Part shown: positions 1-15,459 of the stretch, in pieces | Layout: every line of letters begins with the position of its first letter | Position numbering within the stretch: position 1 is the first letter of the stretch | Assembly (NCBI RefSeq): GCF_000708205.1 | Contig: NW_014575563.1 | Location: 1,667,361-1,731,360 of the forward strand | Direction: 5' to 3' | Source: Mixia osmundae IAM 14324 | Lineage: Eukaryota; Basidiomycota; Mixiomycetes; Mixiales; Mixiaceae | Length of the DNA stretch: 64,000 nt | Made by a program: the position numbers and the translations under genes | Notes under the pieces: generated by a model | Databases searched by the model: none | What the model saw: only the letters and a program-made list of their open reading frames with translations | What the model was told of the DNA's origin: nothing

Positions 1-2997
1 TCGCGAAGCTTTGACTCAGATGGCGAGGATCCTTCGCCAGCAGGAAGAATATGTACAAGCGGCCGAGTTGCTGACACGAGCTCTTCATCTCAATGAGAAT
101 GAAGGCGACGATTGGGGCGCTCTCGGTCAGCGTAATCTCTTATGCGGATCAGGCCCGTACTGATATACATCCTGTAGGGCATTGCTATCTCATGATCGAC
201 GAGCTGCCGAAAGCGTACACCTGCTACCAGCAAGCGCTGTTGCATTCGCACAGCCCAAAAGTATGTTCGCGCCTGGCGTTGTTGGCTCGCGCTGACCCTG
301 CGCCATAGAGCGAGCCTAAGCTGTGGTACGGCATCGGCATACTGTACGATCGCTATGGCAGTCTCGAACATGCTGAGGAAGCTTTCGCCAGCGTCATCAA
401 GATGGATCCGAGTACGTGTGCTCGTGTCAAGATGCCTGACCAAGCTGATCCGGCCCTTATAGGTTTTGACAAGGCGAATGAGATCTACTTCCGTCTTGGC
501 ATCATCTACAAACAACAGCAGAACTCGCACGCAAGCTTGTCATGCTTCAAGTACATCCTCCACAATCCGCCACGGCCGCTCACAGAGATCGATATCTGGT
601 TCCAGATCGGCCATGTTTACGAACAACAGAACGAGTATGAAGCAGCCAAAGACGCCTACGATCGCGTGCTCGGCGCCAATCCGACTCATGCCAAAGTTTT
701 GCAGCAGCTTGGCGGTCTTTATCAGCGGCCGAAAGCAAGTTTCTTCGATCCAGAGCTGTCTGTCGAGATTCTGACCAGAAGTCTCGAACATGGTACGTCG
801 GACTCGCTCAAAGGCGCTCACCATTGACACTACGGGTGCAGATCCTTCTGATCCTTTCAGCTGGTATCTGCTAGGAAGAGCGTTTATGACGACAAGCAAT
901 TTCGGTAAAGCCTACGAGGCGTACCAACAGGCAGTCTACAGAGACGGCAAGAACGCAGCCTTCTGGTGCTCTATCGGCGTGCTGTACTACGAGATCAACC
1001 AATTCCACGACTCGCTCGACGCCTATTCTCGCGCAATCCGGATAAATCCATACATCTCTGAGGTTTGGTTCAATTTAGGCGCACTCTACGAATCCTGCAA
1101 CGATCAGATGACGGATGCAATCGACGCGTACGAGCGCACTTTGTCGCTAGACCGAAACAACGAGGTCGTCGCTCAGCGTTTGCAAGACATACGAGCGCAT
1201 CAGCGCACGGGCGCGCCTTTGCTTCGTCCGCCACAGCCTATCGACATCTCGCCGGCGTCGCAATCGTGGCAAATTGCAGACTCGGCCAACGGCCCGCCTT
1301 CGGCACTATCGCAGCTGGACCCTTCGGCGCAAGACCACCGCGTTGCGCAGACCTCAGGATCACGCCGACAGTCTTACTCTCCGGAGCACGTCGAGCTGGC
1401 GCCTAGCGCTCCACACGGGCAAGCGCATATGAGACCGAGACCTAGCAGCTCAGATCCATACGATCAGGGCCCGCCGACTGCAATAAGAAGACGGAGCTCT
1501 GGCTTCTCTTCAGCTAATGCGCCCACTGCCATGAGATCTCTGCATCAGGCCTCGGCGCCGCCGCACCATCTGCCTCACATCAAGTCTGTATACGATCCGC
1601 GCGTTTCGCCTGCACCCTCTGGTGATCCTCGTCGCTCGCCAAACGTCTCACCGCGCCTACGAGGTCGCGAGCAGCATGCAATGCCAATGCAAATGCCACA
1701 TTCGCAAGCGAGGCCGAATCAAGAGCCGGCACATGCTCAACATCCTGAGAGATATGTATCATCAATTGATGCCACACGAGCAGGGAGATATCCGGCTATT
1801 GATCCTCGGGATCCACGCACAGAAGCAGAATGGCATCGAGCTGACAGGGAAGCTCGAGGTGTTCGCCGTGGTCCAGACTCTCGACCGGTTTCGCCTGCAT
1901 CATCTCGCGAATACTACGAGCAGCATCAAGCTCCAGACGCTTACCGTCGGGGCGGACCTCACTCGCCGACCTATCAGGCGCATATGAACGCTAATCACTA
2001 CGCTCGTCCCTACGCTGATCATCGCGGTGTATCGCCTTCTGCCCAATACGGTCCAATGCTTGGCTATGCATCGAAGCATCCTCTTGGCGATCGTGAAATG
2101 CCGATCGACGGTCGGAGACGATACGATGACCGGGAAGCGCTAGAAGGACGCATGTCACATCGATATCCGGGCGGCATACCTTCTATGTCCGGCATGCCGA
2201 TGCAGGACAGCGACATGGCAATGCATCCCGGCGGGTACGCTCAGCGTGGCATATCGCCATCTGGTAAGGAGCCAAAGTCGACCGCTCGTGCAAGGATGGG
2301 CAAGCCCGCGTCACCAGACGACATAAGTATGACCGATGGACAGGCACCGGCAAAGGCAGCGCCGAAGCCCCGCAAGAAGGCATCTGCTAATCCTGCCGGC
2401 GCGGATGGCACTACGGCAGACAGCAAGAAGGAGAAAAAGCCTCGCTCTGCGACTGCAAAGAAGCCTCGCTCTTCTACACCCCTCAAGGGCAATGCAAAGA
2501 GTGCACCGACTGGACCTGCGAACAAGTCTGGCCCAGGTCTGCCTCCCGTTGTTCTGAATCGTGAATCAGCGCCAGCGCCCATCGCGCCACCGCCTTCAGC
2601 TCAGCCGATCATGTCCACATCATCTGACATGGTCCGCACAGAGTCTCAAGGCACTCGAGAGAGAGCAGACAATGCCGCAGATGCCCTACTCGGCTTGGCA
2701 GCTTCGGGCGCAAAACCCAGAGTCTCACCGCCGTCTGCACAACCTTCTAATCCGCTCAAACGGTCTCTTGGCGACAGCACGTCTACTGAAGCCGGCCAAG
2801 AAGCAAAGAAGCCTCGTGCCGCCACTTCGAGTCCGCCTCATAATGCCCCAAGCCAGGCTAGCGTACCTACGCCGACACAGACGACCTCAAGCGCGCCACG
2901 CTCGTCGCCGACAGATGCAGCTATTCCGTCCGCTGTAGCCGATGCGCCCGCTATCTCTGCGCCTTTGACACTTGTACCGGAAGCTACTGCTGCATGA
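1..2997 (+). CDS. SSN6: SSN6/CYC8 TPR corepressor, 5' truncated by window
   Basis: General transcriptional corepressor subunit that works with Tup1 in the nucleus. Exons end at 125, 261, 411, 792 and 2997; the introns are 126-177, 262-308, 412-462 and 793-841 (47-52 nt). Joined exons give a continuous array of tetratricopeptide repeats, for example FWCSIGVLYYEINQFHDSL and VWFNLGALYESC, followed after about base 1200 by a long tail rich in Pro, Ser, Gln and His and a basic KKPRS-type segment. TPRs followed by a low-complexity tail are the Ssn6 architecture. The start codon and first repeats lie outside the window. The stop is TGA at 2995-2997. Identification is confident from TPR order and residue pattern; function is known from the family. 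Confidence 0.93.
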
Positions 2998-5807
<2,810 letters not shown>

Positions 5808-6112
5808 GCTCATTGACATTCTACTCTTCGATAGACAACAGCAAGTAAAGTCCATGCGACCTCTTCATTGAGCTTCTCGTTCGACCGTGTCTCTGTTGTC
5901 GTCTAGCCATCGTGCACTTGGGCATTGCATATAGGCTCCATCTCGTTCCCATCGAATGACTTGACCATTCCACCAAATTGAGATCTTGAGAGCCGAGCCG
6001 AACCGAACGCGCGCGCCAAAGCAGTTGGCTGACAGAGCCCAGGCGGCAAACATTCCAAGTCGGCGAGCTGAGCGACATACAAGCAAGCGTCCGCGGCAAG
6101 ATTGGCGGTATC
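5808..6112. promoter_or_regulatory. PAB1-SSH4 intergenic region
   Basis: About 305 bases between tandem genes. No coding feature is supported; it holds the PAB1 3' end and the promoter of the SPRY adaptor gene. Confidence 0.45.
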
Positions 6113-8522
6113 ATGTCGCACGGACACGCTGCCCGATCAGAGTCCGAGATCTGGCAGGAGCGACGGGAGGTGCAGGAACGGTGGATGGGCCTGTTGCGGT
6201 ACATTCGCTGGTCGCTGCCCGATCTCCTCGCAGAGGTCTCCCGAGACTTAGCCCAGGTCTCACCGGACAGTGCCGTCGATCTACGGCAGGACTACTCGCT
6301 CTGGCTCTCACAGCAGGAGTCATCAGACCAGAGCACAGCACCGAGGCGATACTACCCTTTTGCACGCTATCGCACTCACCGATCCCTCGCTCGACCGGAA
6401 GAAGAGGAGAGCTATTCACTCCCACTGTACACATCTGCCATCGACGGTGCTGCGAGAGCCAAAGCCATGAGAACTTCATCGACACTGACGCCAGAGGATT
6501 TGGCTGCCCAGTTGGACTCACTCCCTCGCTCGAGATGGTCCGACGGTAGGGTAGACAGATCGACCGGACTGGCACAAAGTAGTCCCTTCACGGATGCCAA
6601 TCACTATTTGCGACCGACCATAGCGGACAGCACAGCAGATTGGCAAAGGAACACGGAAACAGATCAAGCACTCGCACTACTCTTGCCACTCCTCATCTTG
6701 CTCTCCTCGCTCCTCTTCTTGCTGCTTCTCTTCCTCATCTTCTTGATCGTCGCGAGGAGGAGAAGAGGTATCGCTTTGCAAGACGACGATGGCCCGCTCG
6801 ATGTAGGCCAGGAAGAAGAGCTCTCTGCCGAGGGCGGCTTCACGGGGGTCGAGCAACGCTGGCTCGAGAGCGTGGACGATGGCGTCAAGACCGGATATTT
6901 CCGTGCCAAGGGTGAGCTCACGTACCGCCAGGTCTGACCTTTGCTGACTCGTCGCGCTACCAGCCTGGCAAGCGCAATATCCGCCCAACTCCCAGCCGTC
7001 AGACATCACGCTTTCCCAGTTCCTGTCGATACAAGAAAAGGGGATCAGTGCATGGTGTTTCGAGCCCGATTACGAAGCAAACTCGCCATGCGTTGTTCAT
7101 TCGCGTACCGAGATCACTTTTGAGCCAGACGGTCTGGGCATGACCCCAGAGGAAGGCGGAGGTTGCTGCGTACAGTCCAATCTGCCGCTTCCCAAGCTCA
7201 ATGAAGTCTATTACTGGGAATGCAAGCTGTTCGCAAAGCCGGCAGATACGATCATCGCCGTCGGACTGTCGACGAAGCCTTATCCTTGCTTTAGGCTTCC
7301 GGGCTGGAATAAGTACTCGATCGGCTACTTCTCCAATGACGGCTTCAAATGCCACAACCAGCCTTTCTCTTCGCAGTCATACGGCCCGCCGCTGCTCGAA
7401 GGCGATGTCATCGGCATTGGCTACAGACCTCGAACGGGCGCAGTCTTCTTTACGCGCAATGGCAAGAAATTAGAAGATGCCTACATCGGTCTCAACAGAT
7501 ACAACTTGTTCCCTACTGTCGGTGCAGACGGGGCAGCTACGATTCATGTGAATCTAGGCCAAGCTGGCTTCGTCTTCATAGAAGCCAATGTGAAGAAGTG
7601 GGGTCTGGCGCCTACGATCGGCACACTAGCGCCGCCGCCTGCTTATGGCAGCGAAAGAGGCAGCATACTGCTCGAGGCAGGTCAACACGGTCAAAATGTG
7701 ACACCCACGCAGCTTGTGCCGCCATCGAGGATATTCAACCCGCAGCAAAGCACTGAGCAGCCTTCGACGAGCAATTCCAGCGTCGCCATTCTTGCGCCCA
7801 CTTCTCCTGCCAATCCACAGCGTGATCGACGACACCGACAGCGATCTCATCGGAGCCAGGGATCCGAGCCCAATTGGACTGCGCCGGTGCGACCTTCACC
7901 ACTTCGTACGACACTTCGTCCCCCTTCGGCTTCATCAGGGTCTTCGTCAATCGATATACCGCTCGATCAAGTCTCGCCAACAGGATCAGGACTGAGTGCG
8001 AGCGAGCAAGATAGCGAGGAAGATTACCCACAGAACCCGCCGACGCCCAATCGTCTCGATATCTCTCTGCATGCTCTCGGTCCTCTTGGGATGCGCGAAG
8101 CGGCGGAAGAGGCGCAGGAGCAAGTACGGGATGGCAGTCGTGATTCCTCAAGGCGGCATCGACGATCAAGGACAACAAGCCAACAGACACGGGAGAGTGA
8201 CAGGCGAAGCAATTCGCCCAGCCCGCCTTCATATCATCCCATTGACCAGAACGTCAGTGAAGCTGATGTCATTTCGTCGACCTGTGCTGATGGGAACGTG
8301 CAGATGTATCCATCTGGCGTAGCCGAAGCAATGCTAGAAGATGCCTTTGGATCGACCGGGGCGCCAGCCTCTCTCTCGGCTTACGAATCCCGCAACACCA
8401 GCGCGCAAGCGCCGTCGACGAACTCTGAGGGCCGAGGAATATGGGGCATGTTTAGCAACCGCTTCGCTCGACCCTTGTTGCCCCAGCCTGCGACTGCTTC
8501 TCCCAATCAGAACCGGTTGTAG
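6113..8522 (+). CDS. SSH4: SSH4/EAR1-type SPRY-domain Rsp5 ubiquitin-ligase adaptor
   Basis: Membrane-anchored adaptor that in yeast recruits the HECT ligase Rsp5 to endosomal and vacuolar cargo. One intron, 6912-6963 (52 nt), joins exons to about 785 residues. A single very hydrophobic segment at about residues 186-213, followed by ARRRRG, is the membrane anchor. The family signature WQAQYPPNSQP then leads into a SPRY domain (YFSNDGFK, VFFTRNGKK). Two PY motifs that would bind Rsp5 WW domains are present: PPAY at about residue 491 and PPSY at about 687. The C-terminus is Ser/Pro/Arg-rich and probably disordered. Choosing between the SSH4 and EAR1 paralogue names is inference. Confidence 0.92.
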
Positions 8523-8920
8523 GCCTGACTTGAGTACACTGTTGTTTCGAAGCAAGAGCTCCTTTGTCACGATCTCGCGTGCAGTACGGATTATGAGAAA
8601 CACATCATTCATTCATTCTGTCTATGAGAGCGAGCGCTCTTGATACATCTCAACTTGGGATCCGGTTGACTTTGAGCTTCCCATCGTCGAGTTCGTGTGT
8701 TGACGAAGGTCGGCTTTGAGGAAGGAGTCGGGTTGTGTGATTTGATGGTTGTGAGCTTGCATCGCCTTATGAGGACGTCAATGAAGTCATGATGGTATTT
8801 CGTTCGTTTCGAGGTCAGGCCGTATCTTGTGAGCAGTCGAGAAAATTGTAAATGAGAGACTCTGGCGCGTTGCAACCGTATGAGAGCGTCCTGACATACA
8901 CCGATCCTTAGATCGTCTTA
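8523..8920. other. Convergent SSH4/YOP1 3' region
   Basis: About 400 bases between two convergent stop codons. Nothing coding is supported; it must contain both 3' UTRs and polyadenylation sites. Confidence 0.4.
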
Positions 8921-9946
8921 TCATGTCTGGTTTTCGACGAGTGGCGCGTCAGCTTCCTACATGATAGTGAATGAAAAGGAGGAAGAGGACTGACTGGGTA
9001 GGTACTGCGGGCGCAGAGCTACCGTGCATCTTTGACTTTGTGTCGTGGAACAACGGTCGGAGCGCCTTGTGGTAGATGACCTCGGCACCGCGAGTCTGGG
9101 GCAGAATCAAGTAGAGCGTGAACCTGCAGAATGAGGCTAAGGAAGGCAGTCTGAAGCTGTACAGAGGGACATACGCTGTCTTGACGGTGTACCAGTAAGG
9201 GAAGTACGAGACGACGGAGATGAGGTTCTCGAACGTCTGGAACAGTCCGAAGACGACCCAGTAGGCTGTCCACATGTCAGCAGATGTCCGGGGCTACTGT
9301 GACGCAGTGAGCTCACTGAGCCATTGGGTGTCATCGCCCGACGCAGGTGTCTCGAGCGCCTTGAGGGAATAGTAGGCAGGGATGATCCAGCCGATGAAAT
9401 TGGTCAGGAAGCCGGCGGCGATGTTGAAGAAGACAAAGAAGCCGAGCAGGCCAATGACACCGATGGCGGCATATGACTTTGGTACTGAAGTTTGCTTTTC
9501 AAGGTTTTGCAGTGCAGGGAACTTGGCCAGTTCCTTGTCAATCTGTGCGTGAGTGCTTCAGCATCAATGGTAAGAGAATCGAAGCGGAGCAGACCCACCT
9601 GCTGAATGTAGTAGTTGACCTTATCCATTGCGCTCATCTTGGTAGGATTGAAAAAAGTCTTTGCGTTCCTGAGGGACGTATCAAGGTCAGTCAGCTTGCA
9701 CGACCCGTCTGGGTCCGGGCAAGGATCAGGCGAGGTTATCTGGCTCAATGATTCGCTAAGAGATCCGACAGCGTCGCAGCTCGTCATGCGACCAAAACAG
9801 GGCGAGTCGAGCGAGACGGGTGAGCTCATAAGGCCTGCTTCTTCGACAGTGCTGATGGTGAGCTTCGGGGGTGCAGGTCGACGAGCGAAGTCGTGAGACG
9901 GCTTGAAGAGGTAGCCCGGTCGCTCGAAGGCAAAGTCGCTCGACAT
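8921..9946 (-). CDS. YOP1: YOP1/REEP (TB2/DP1/HVA22) ER-shaping protein
   Basis: Reticulon-like membrane protein that curves tubular ER. On the minus strand the exons are 9946-9599, 9542-9317, 9265-9175, 9123-9006 and 8956-8921; the introns are 49-56 nt. Diagnostic sequence includes GDDTQWL, TYWVVFGLF and LPQTRGAEVIYHK, with hairpin hydrophobic segments between. The last intron (8957-9005) links to a short acidic tail ending in LVENQT. The reading frame is open for 103 codons upstream of ATG 9637 (MSAMDK), which alone would give the family-typical 169 residues. Starting at 9946 adds a Ser/Pro-rich cytosolic extension (272 residues). Which start is used is unresolved; family identity is secure. 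Confidence 0.88.
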
Positions 9947-10614
9947 TGACTTTTCTCTGGGTGCTGTGCGGTGCGAGGTCAGACGACAGGGAGCGAGACG
10001 GGGCTACCGATCTGAACACAGGGGTGGATGCCCGCATGCGAACTATCGTGCGACCGAACAGAATCGACGGGCTCGCATGATGCCCGCCGGCCCTGGCAAG
10101 GCGTACTGCGAGCGCCCAACGGTATGCACGTCATCGCCGCACCTCGCTGCATACGCCTCCCGACAGCGAGGGCGAGCGCAAGAGTGTGAACGATGCGCTT
10201 GCTGAGTGCCTGTCCCAGGGATAGGCAGCCAAAGCAAGCCACATGGGAGAAGCGGGTGCGGGATGTAGAAAAAGTGTTGCGTCGGCGTTGGCAGGCACGA
10301 GAGAGTCGGTCGTCAGGCGTAAACACTGGCGAGCGTCGAGGAAGCGCCGAGTTGCCAGATGCCCAGACCTTTGCCCTGCCCGGCAGAAGAAGAGAAAGCT
10401 TACCTGTGTGCGCAAAGCAAGGGCTGATACGTCGAGATAGGCTGCGACGTCGAGCGTCATGAATCATCTGATAATTCACCTGATGACGTGGACAGTGACG
10501 TGCATGAGGTCTATGCCGACGACGATCTGGTGTCAGTGTCCAGCTATGCGGTCCTCGATGGCGCAGCAGCGCAGCGTATCGAGCAGCAGCTGGCAATATG
10601 CTTCATCGTCGTCA
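9947..10614. promoter_or_regulatory. YOP1-PSD1 divergent promoter region
   Basis: About 670 bases between divergent phospholipid and ER genes. A 205-codon minus-strand frame crosses it but has no recognisable domain and I do not accept it. An ATG at 10459 is in frame with PSD1 but would add a poorly targeted N-terminus. Confidence 0.4.
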
Positions 10615-12537
10615 ATGACCCCTGGACTCGTTCACGCGAATCGGCATACACTCCGTCTTTTGCACCGTTCCTTGCGATCTCCAAGCCGGCAACGGACCTT
10701 TATGTCAAGTGCGCATCGTTCTGAAGCACACGGAAGCTCATCAGGCCCTCGTCCGTCCAAAGAGGGCTTCACGAGTCAGTTTTGCCTCGACATTCGCTCG
10801 TCAAGCTGCTCGCTGATCATGAAGGCTCGCGTTGGCAGCTCGGTTGAGAGAGCGATTGAGACACTCGCCCGTCGTGTGGGGACCTATCCCTATCGGAGTC
10901 GGCATTGCGCTGCTCGGCTTCATCACCTTCAACAGACAGCGAAAGCGCACGCAAGCAGAAGAAGCTGATGAGCGCATCAAAGTCAAAGGGCCCTGGTCTG
11001 CAAGTCATCTCGCGTACTTGTCCTGGCACCGCTAAGCTTGGGCCTTCAGGTGCAAGTCCTGGGAGCGCTACCCCTCAGGACAATATCGCGCATCTATGGC
11101 GCACTCAACTCGTACACCCTGCCTGAATGGTTTCGAGTGCCTGGCTACAAGCTGTATGGCTACATCTTTGGCGTCAATTTTGACGAATGCGAAGTCGACG
11201 ATCTGAAGCATTACAGGTGAGACTAATGCATCATGAGGCTGTCGTCGCTGACATGGGCTACAGGTCGCTGAGCGAATTTTTCATGCGGAGGCTGAAGCCA
11301 GGCGCGCGTGTAGCCGAGGATGGCGTGCTGGTCCGTCGCTCGTCCTCATCCGCTGAAGGTGGACTGAGGATGTATTCGCGGATAGATAAGTCCAGCTGAT
11401 GGCAAAGTTGTCAATTTTGGCTACATCGAAAACAGACGGGTCGAGCAAGTCAAGGGTGTCACCTACTCGCTCGACGCGCTACTGTCCGGCGTCGGCCCAG
11501 AGCAGAAGAAGCAGGGCGTGCTGTCGAAGCCTTCCGTACCTCCCACAGACCAAACCCAGCCACCCACTGGCAAGCATGCCAGCTCGACGGACGAGGAAGA
11601 ATTTGCAGACATCAATGGCTTGCAATACTCTGTAGACGACCTGATAGGCGACGAAGACGACACGACCTCTTCTCACGATTCACGAGTGGGCTCTCCGCCC
11701 GTAGATGCAGACACACGACCCAACAGATCCACACGATATGAAAAGACTACCCCTGTCGACGCTTCTGTTGATGACTCTGAACGATCGGCGAGGGGCGACT
11801 CCGATCGCACGCTCGTCACTGACGCACAAGTTGCCCTCTCGCTTGCCAAATCGCCAGACATGCCATGGACGGTCAAAGGTGTGCCCAGGCCGGGTAACAA
11901 GATGTTCTTCGCGGTCGTCTACCTCGCGCCGGGGGACTATCATCGCTTCCATTCGCCCACAGCTTGGGTCGTTGAGCGGAGACGTCATTTCGGTGGTGCG
12001 TTGCCAGTGCAGTCATCATCCTACTCATGATTCATGTGTGCACACGCGCAGGCGAGCTGTTCTCGGTGTCGCCCTGGATGGCAAAGCGGCTGCAAGATCT
12101 GTTCGTACTCAATGAGCGCGTCGCTTTGCTGGGGAGATGGCGATACGGCTTCTTCTCGATGGTCCCCGTCGGTGCGACGAATGTCGGCTCTGTCACACTC
12201 AACTTTGACAAGGTGAGCCGAAGCCTGACTTGGTGGTACATTGACTGAGATCCGGCGCGCACAGGAATTGCGGACTAATGCGCCACAACGACCTGCGCGG
12301 CCGGGCACATTTGCAGAAGCAACGTACGCAAAAGCATCAGCATTGCTCAACGGTCAGCCTTTGAGAGCGATGGAGGAGATGGGCGGCTTCTGGCTCGGCA
12401 GTACGATCGTGCTCGTCTTTGAAGCGCCCGAGGACTTTCAATTCGTCGTCCAGCACGATCAAAAGGTCAAAGTTGGCCAGCTTCTTGGTGACACCAAGGC
12501 GCACTTGCAGAAGAAAGGCTTGCACAAGTCGAGCTGA
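10615..12537 (+). CDS. PSD1: Mitochondrial phosphatidylserine decarboxylase
   Basis: Converts phosphatidylserine to phosphatidylethanolamine at the inner mitochondrial membrane. Inferred introns are 10775-10838, 11000-11049 (GC-AG), 11217-11263, 11331-11385, 11996-12051 and 12213-12264, giving about 532 residues. The N-terminus from ATG 10615 is Arg/Ser/His-rich like a presequence and is followed by one membrane span ([10 protein letters not shown]). Family blocks follow: [31 protein letters not shown], the YHRFHSP active-site block, and the self-cleaving LGST motif near the C-terminus that yields the pyruvoyl cofactor. An acidic Ser/Thr-rich insertion of about 100 residues sits between SPADGK and the second half. 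The first exon, and donor 11331 (GTCCGT), are the least certain parts. Confidence 0.92.
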
Positions 12538-12640
12538 CACGACCCTGATCAACGAATGGAATGCACTTTGCTTGTCGCGACGCGCTTGTGCCTGATCTAT
12601 GAGGCGGTCAACGACACCGATGAGGTAGGCGTGGCTCGTC

Positions 12641-15406
12641 ATGTCGCAGCCAGTCGCAAGCGGTAGCAGGCTGCGACTGCCCGCAGACAGAGCTATAGAT
12701 ACGCTGCAAGCTCAGTCTGCAGAAGCGTGGCAGGCATCACAGGTCTGCGCCAAACTCATCGAATGCATCTCGCATGACGCTGATCCCGCTCGGCCACGAC
12801 AGCGTCGACTGAGGCACGTAGCGGCAGTACACATTCGCAATCTCGTCTGTCCTGCTGCTGTAGCGACAGCAAAGGCAGCACCGCCGCCCTCCACACGAGC
12901 TCAAGGTGACTTGCTCACTCCTCCAAGGCCCCGTTTGGCAGAACGGCAGTACTCTCATGACGATCTCGATATCCCCAGAAGCAGACGGAAGCGGTCTGCC
13001 ACGCTCAAGTCCCAGCCATCGCCGACGGCTCAGCGTTACACGCCCCAGCGCTCAAAGAGCTACTACTCATCGCTCAATGATCCCTCCTTTGACTTTGAAC
13101 AGCGCGAGCCGCTAGGCCCGACCAAGCCAGCCCTCACGCGTAGCAAGAGCAGAGGAAGCGTGAGGAGCATAGAGACCTATCACACATCTCTGTCGACTCG
13201 CAGTATAGCAGAGGAAGCCGGCCCACTCGAGCTCGTCGTCAAAGAGAGTCCGCCCGACGATGCTGGGCCGTACTCTGCTATCGAAGCAGCGCCAACGAGC
13301 TTGAAGAACAGATCACCAAACCGAACGACTCATCAGATGCTTGCGCCCGAGTGGCCTGCCAATAGAGCAGACCTGGACACTTCTGCGTACCTGCAAACGA
13401 CTATGCCAAGCACGCAACGTAACAGAAGCAATAGCAGAGCGTCCCAAAAGTCTCTTGCCTCTGCAGCGTCATCCGGCATCTCGGGGCCCTCTCCAATACC
13501 CCTTGCACTGCATCATCACAGACACACATCGTCGCAAAACCAGAAAGCTCAGCGAGCGCTGCAACGCGCCATTGAAAATCGGCTCGTTGATAGCATGATC
13601 ATTATTACACCTGTCTCCGAAGCTCACCAAGTGCTATATGCCTCTGATATCCAGTCAGAGTCAATGAATCCTTCATTCGCCATCACGAACGGCGTCAGCG
13701 CTCATGCGGGAGCTCGGCAGCAACTCCTGCTTCAGATCTGGGCCAGTAAATCAAAAGCGATGGGCAAGGGCAAGCATAAAGCGACAGAAGAGACTTTGTC
13801 GCTTGCTCACGAGCGTCAGATCAATCTTGCCGACCTCAAGCCAATGGGTACAGACGTGCGCCTCTTCTTGCATGTATGCATACATAAGCTCAGTAAGACA
13901 GAACAGCTGATGCGCATAGCAAGCATGCTGGAAGACAACAGCATCTTGCTTGAGATCGATGACGAGTATTGGCTCGTGCCGCGCAAACCATCCAGAGCTG
14001 TCGATTTTGCCCCCTTGGCAGGCATCGAGTCTGCCACAGATGACAGCGACGATGCAGGCAACACGTCCGATCCCGGTCCCGGGAAGCTCAGGACGCAAGC
14101 TCTACGCAAACGAGAGCGATGGCGGGATAGACGCACCTTGCTCGATCGATCTCTCCGCGAGACTCGCATGAAGCCAAGCTACGATCTTGCTCATCTGCAA
14201 ATGTGCGACGCGCAAGCAGCCTCAGAGACTACTTGCTGATTGTCTTGATGTCGATGGACAGGATAGCGGAAATGCAGCTCAAAATTGGGTCTATGCAAGT
14301 CCAGACACAGACATTGCAGAGCAAGTGCGCAGAGTCGCTCCAAGCCGATACGGTCGACCTTTCGGTGAGTCCATCATCTCATCGCATACGGATCCCTAAT
14401 GATGTGCAGCAGAGTCGAGAAGCATCGCGATTGGCGTTGTGCGTAGAAACCTTGCGCACCCAAGCAGTAGAGATCGAGCAGCATCGCGCCGGCATGAGTG
14501 CCAAGCTTGACAACGGACGGGCCGCACTTGCCGCTCGTCGAGAGCGGCTCCGGCGAGCCAACGAGCGCCTCGTTGCTTTGCGTGAAGAGCAAAAGACGAC
14601 TACTGCCCACACGCAAGACAAGCGGTACGTGTACACTTGTCTGCTTCGGCCATACTGATATCCAGACCAGACAACGATTGGAGATTCTGCAAGCTTCGAT
14701 CGTCAACGTGCGAGGCTCGCTGGCCAGTCAGCTGTCTTTCCTCTTTCCCCTTGAGCCTGTCGCCCGACCGGTACACGACTTGCAATTTTCTCTGCTCGGC
14801 CTGCCGCTTGCCAACTCAGATTTCAGTATGCGTTCGGACGAGGAAGAAGCAGTCTCCTCTGCGCTGGGCTACTGTGCTCTGCTGACTAGCCTACTAGCCA
14901 AGTATCTCTCGGTTGCGCTACACTTTCCAATACGGTTCATCGGCTCACAATCGCTCGTGACCGATCCCATTCACGAGATGAAGGGCACACGAGCGTATGT
15001 CAAGGCCATGTTTGCTACAGGCAGAGCAGGCTCAAGCGTGATATGCAGGTTCCCGCTCTTCTATCGCTCTGTTGAGAAGCACAGATTCGATTACGCCGTC
15101 TTCTTGCTCAATAAAGACATTGAACAATTGTCTCAATCTCAATCGATAGCAGTGCTCGATCTGCGCAATACTCTGCCCAACGTGCATCTCTTGCTGCTCT
15201 CACTTGCAAGCGTTACACAAAGCGATGAGAAGCGACAGCAGATCACCAAAGCTGCCATGGAACTGCTCGCAAACGATGCTGACACCCGACCAGATAAGCT
15301 GCAAGAGCCTGCAGTCCAGTTTATGGCCAAGGTTCAGGCATCGCCGAAGGGCCGGAGCAGCGCCCAGTCGCTTGCCCAGCCTGTACCACCTTTGGCAATG
15401 CATTGA
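12641..15406 (+). CDS. VPS38: UVRAG/Vps38-family subunit of PI3-kinase (Vps34) complex
   Basis: Component of the Vps34-Vps15-Beclin complex in endosomal sorting. Exons are 12641-14202, 14262-14364, 14410-14624 and 14671-15406 (871 residues). The N-terminal block RRLRHVAAVHIRNL resembles the start of the C2 region of UVRAG proteins. A low-complexity stretch follows, then a Glu/Arg/Leu coiled coil spanning introns 1-3. The C-terminal BARA-like part carries the family pattern PIRFIGSQSLVTD, FPLFYR, FDYAVFLLNKDIEQL and DLRNTLPN. Intron 2 (45 nt) is stop-free and frame-preserving. Atg14 shares this fold; UVRAG/Vps38 is preferred because of the N-terminal C2-like block. Confidence 0.85.
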
Positions 15407-15459
15407 CTCCTATGAACATCCTTTGTCGTTACATGATACAGAATTCTCGTCTTCCTTAG

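Noticed and set aside
9979-10596. 205-codon minus-strand open frame between YOP1 and PSD1
   Set aside because: No recognisable domain, Arg-rich random composition, and it occupies a divergent promoter.
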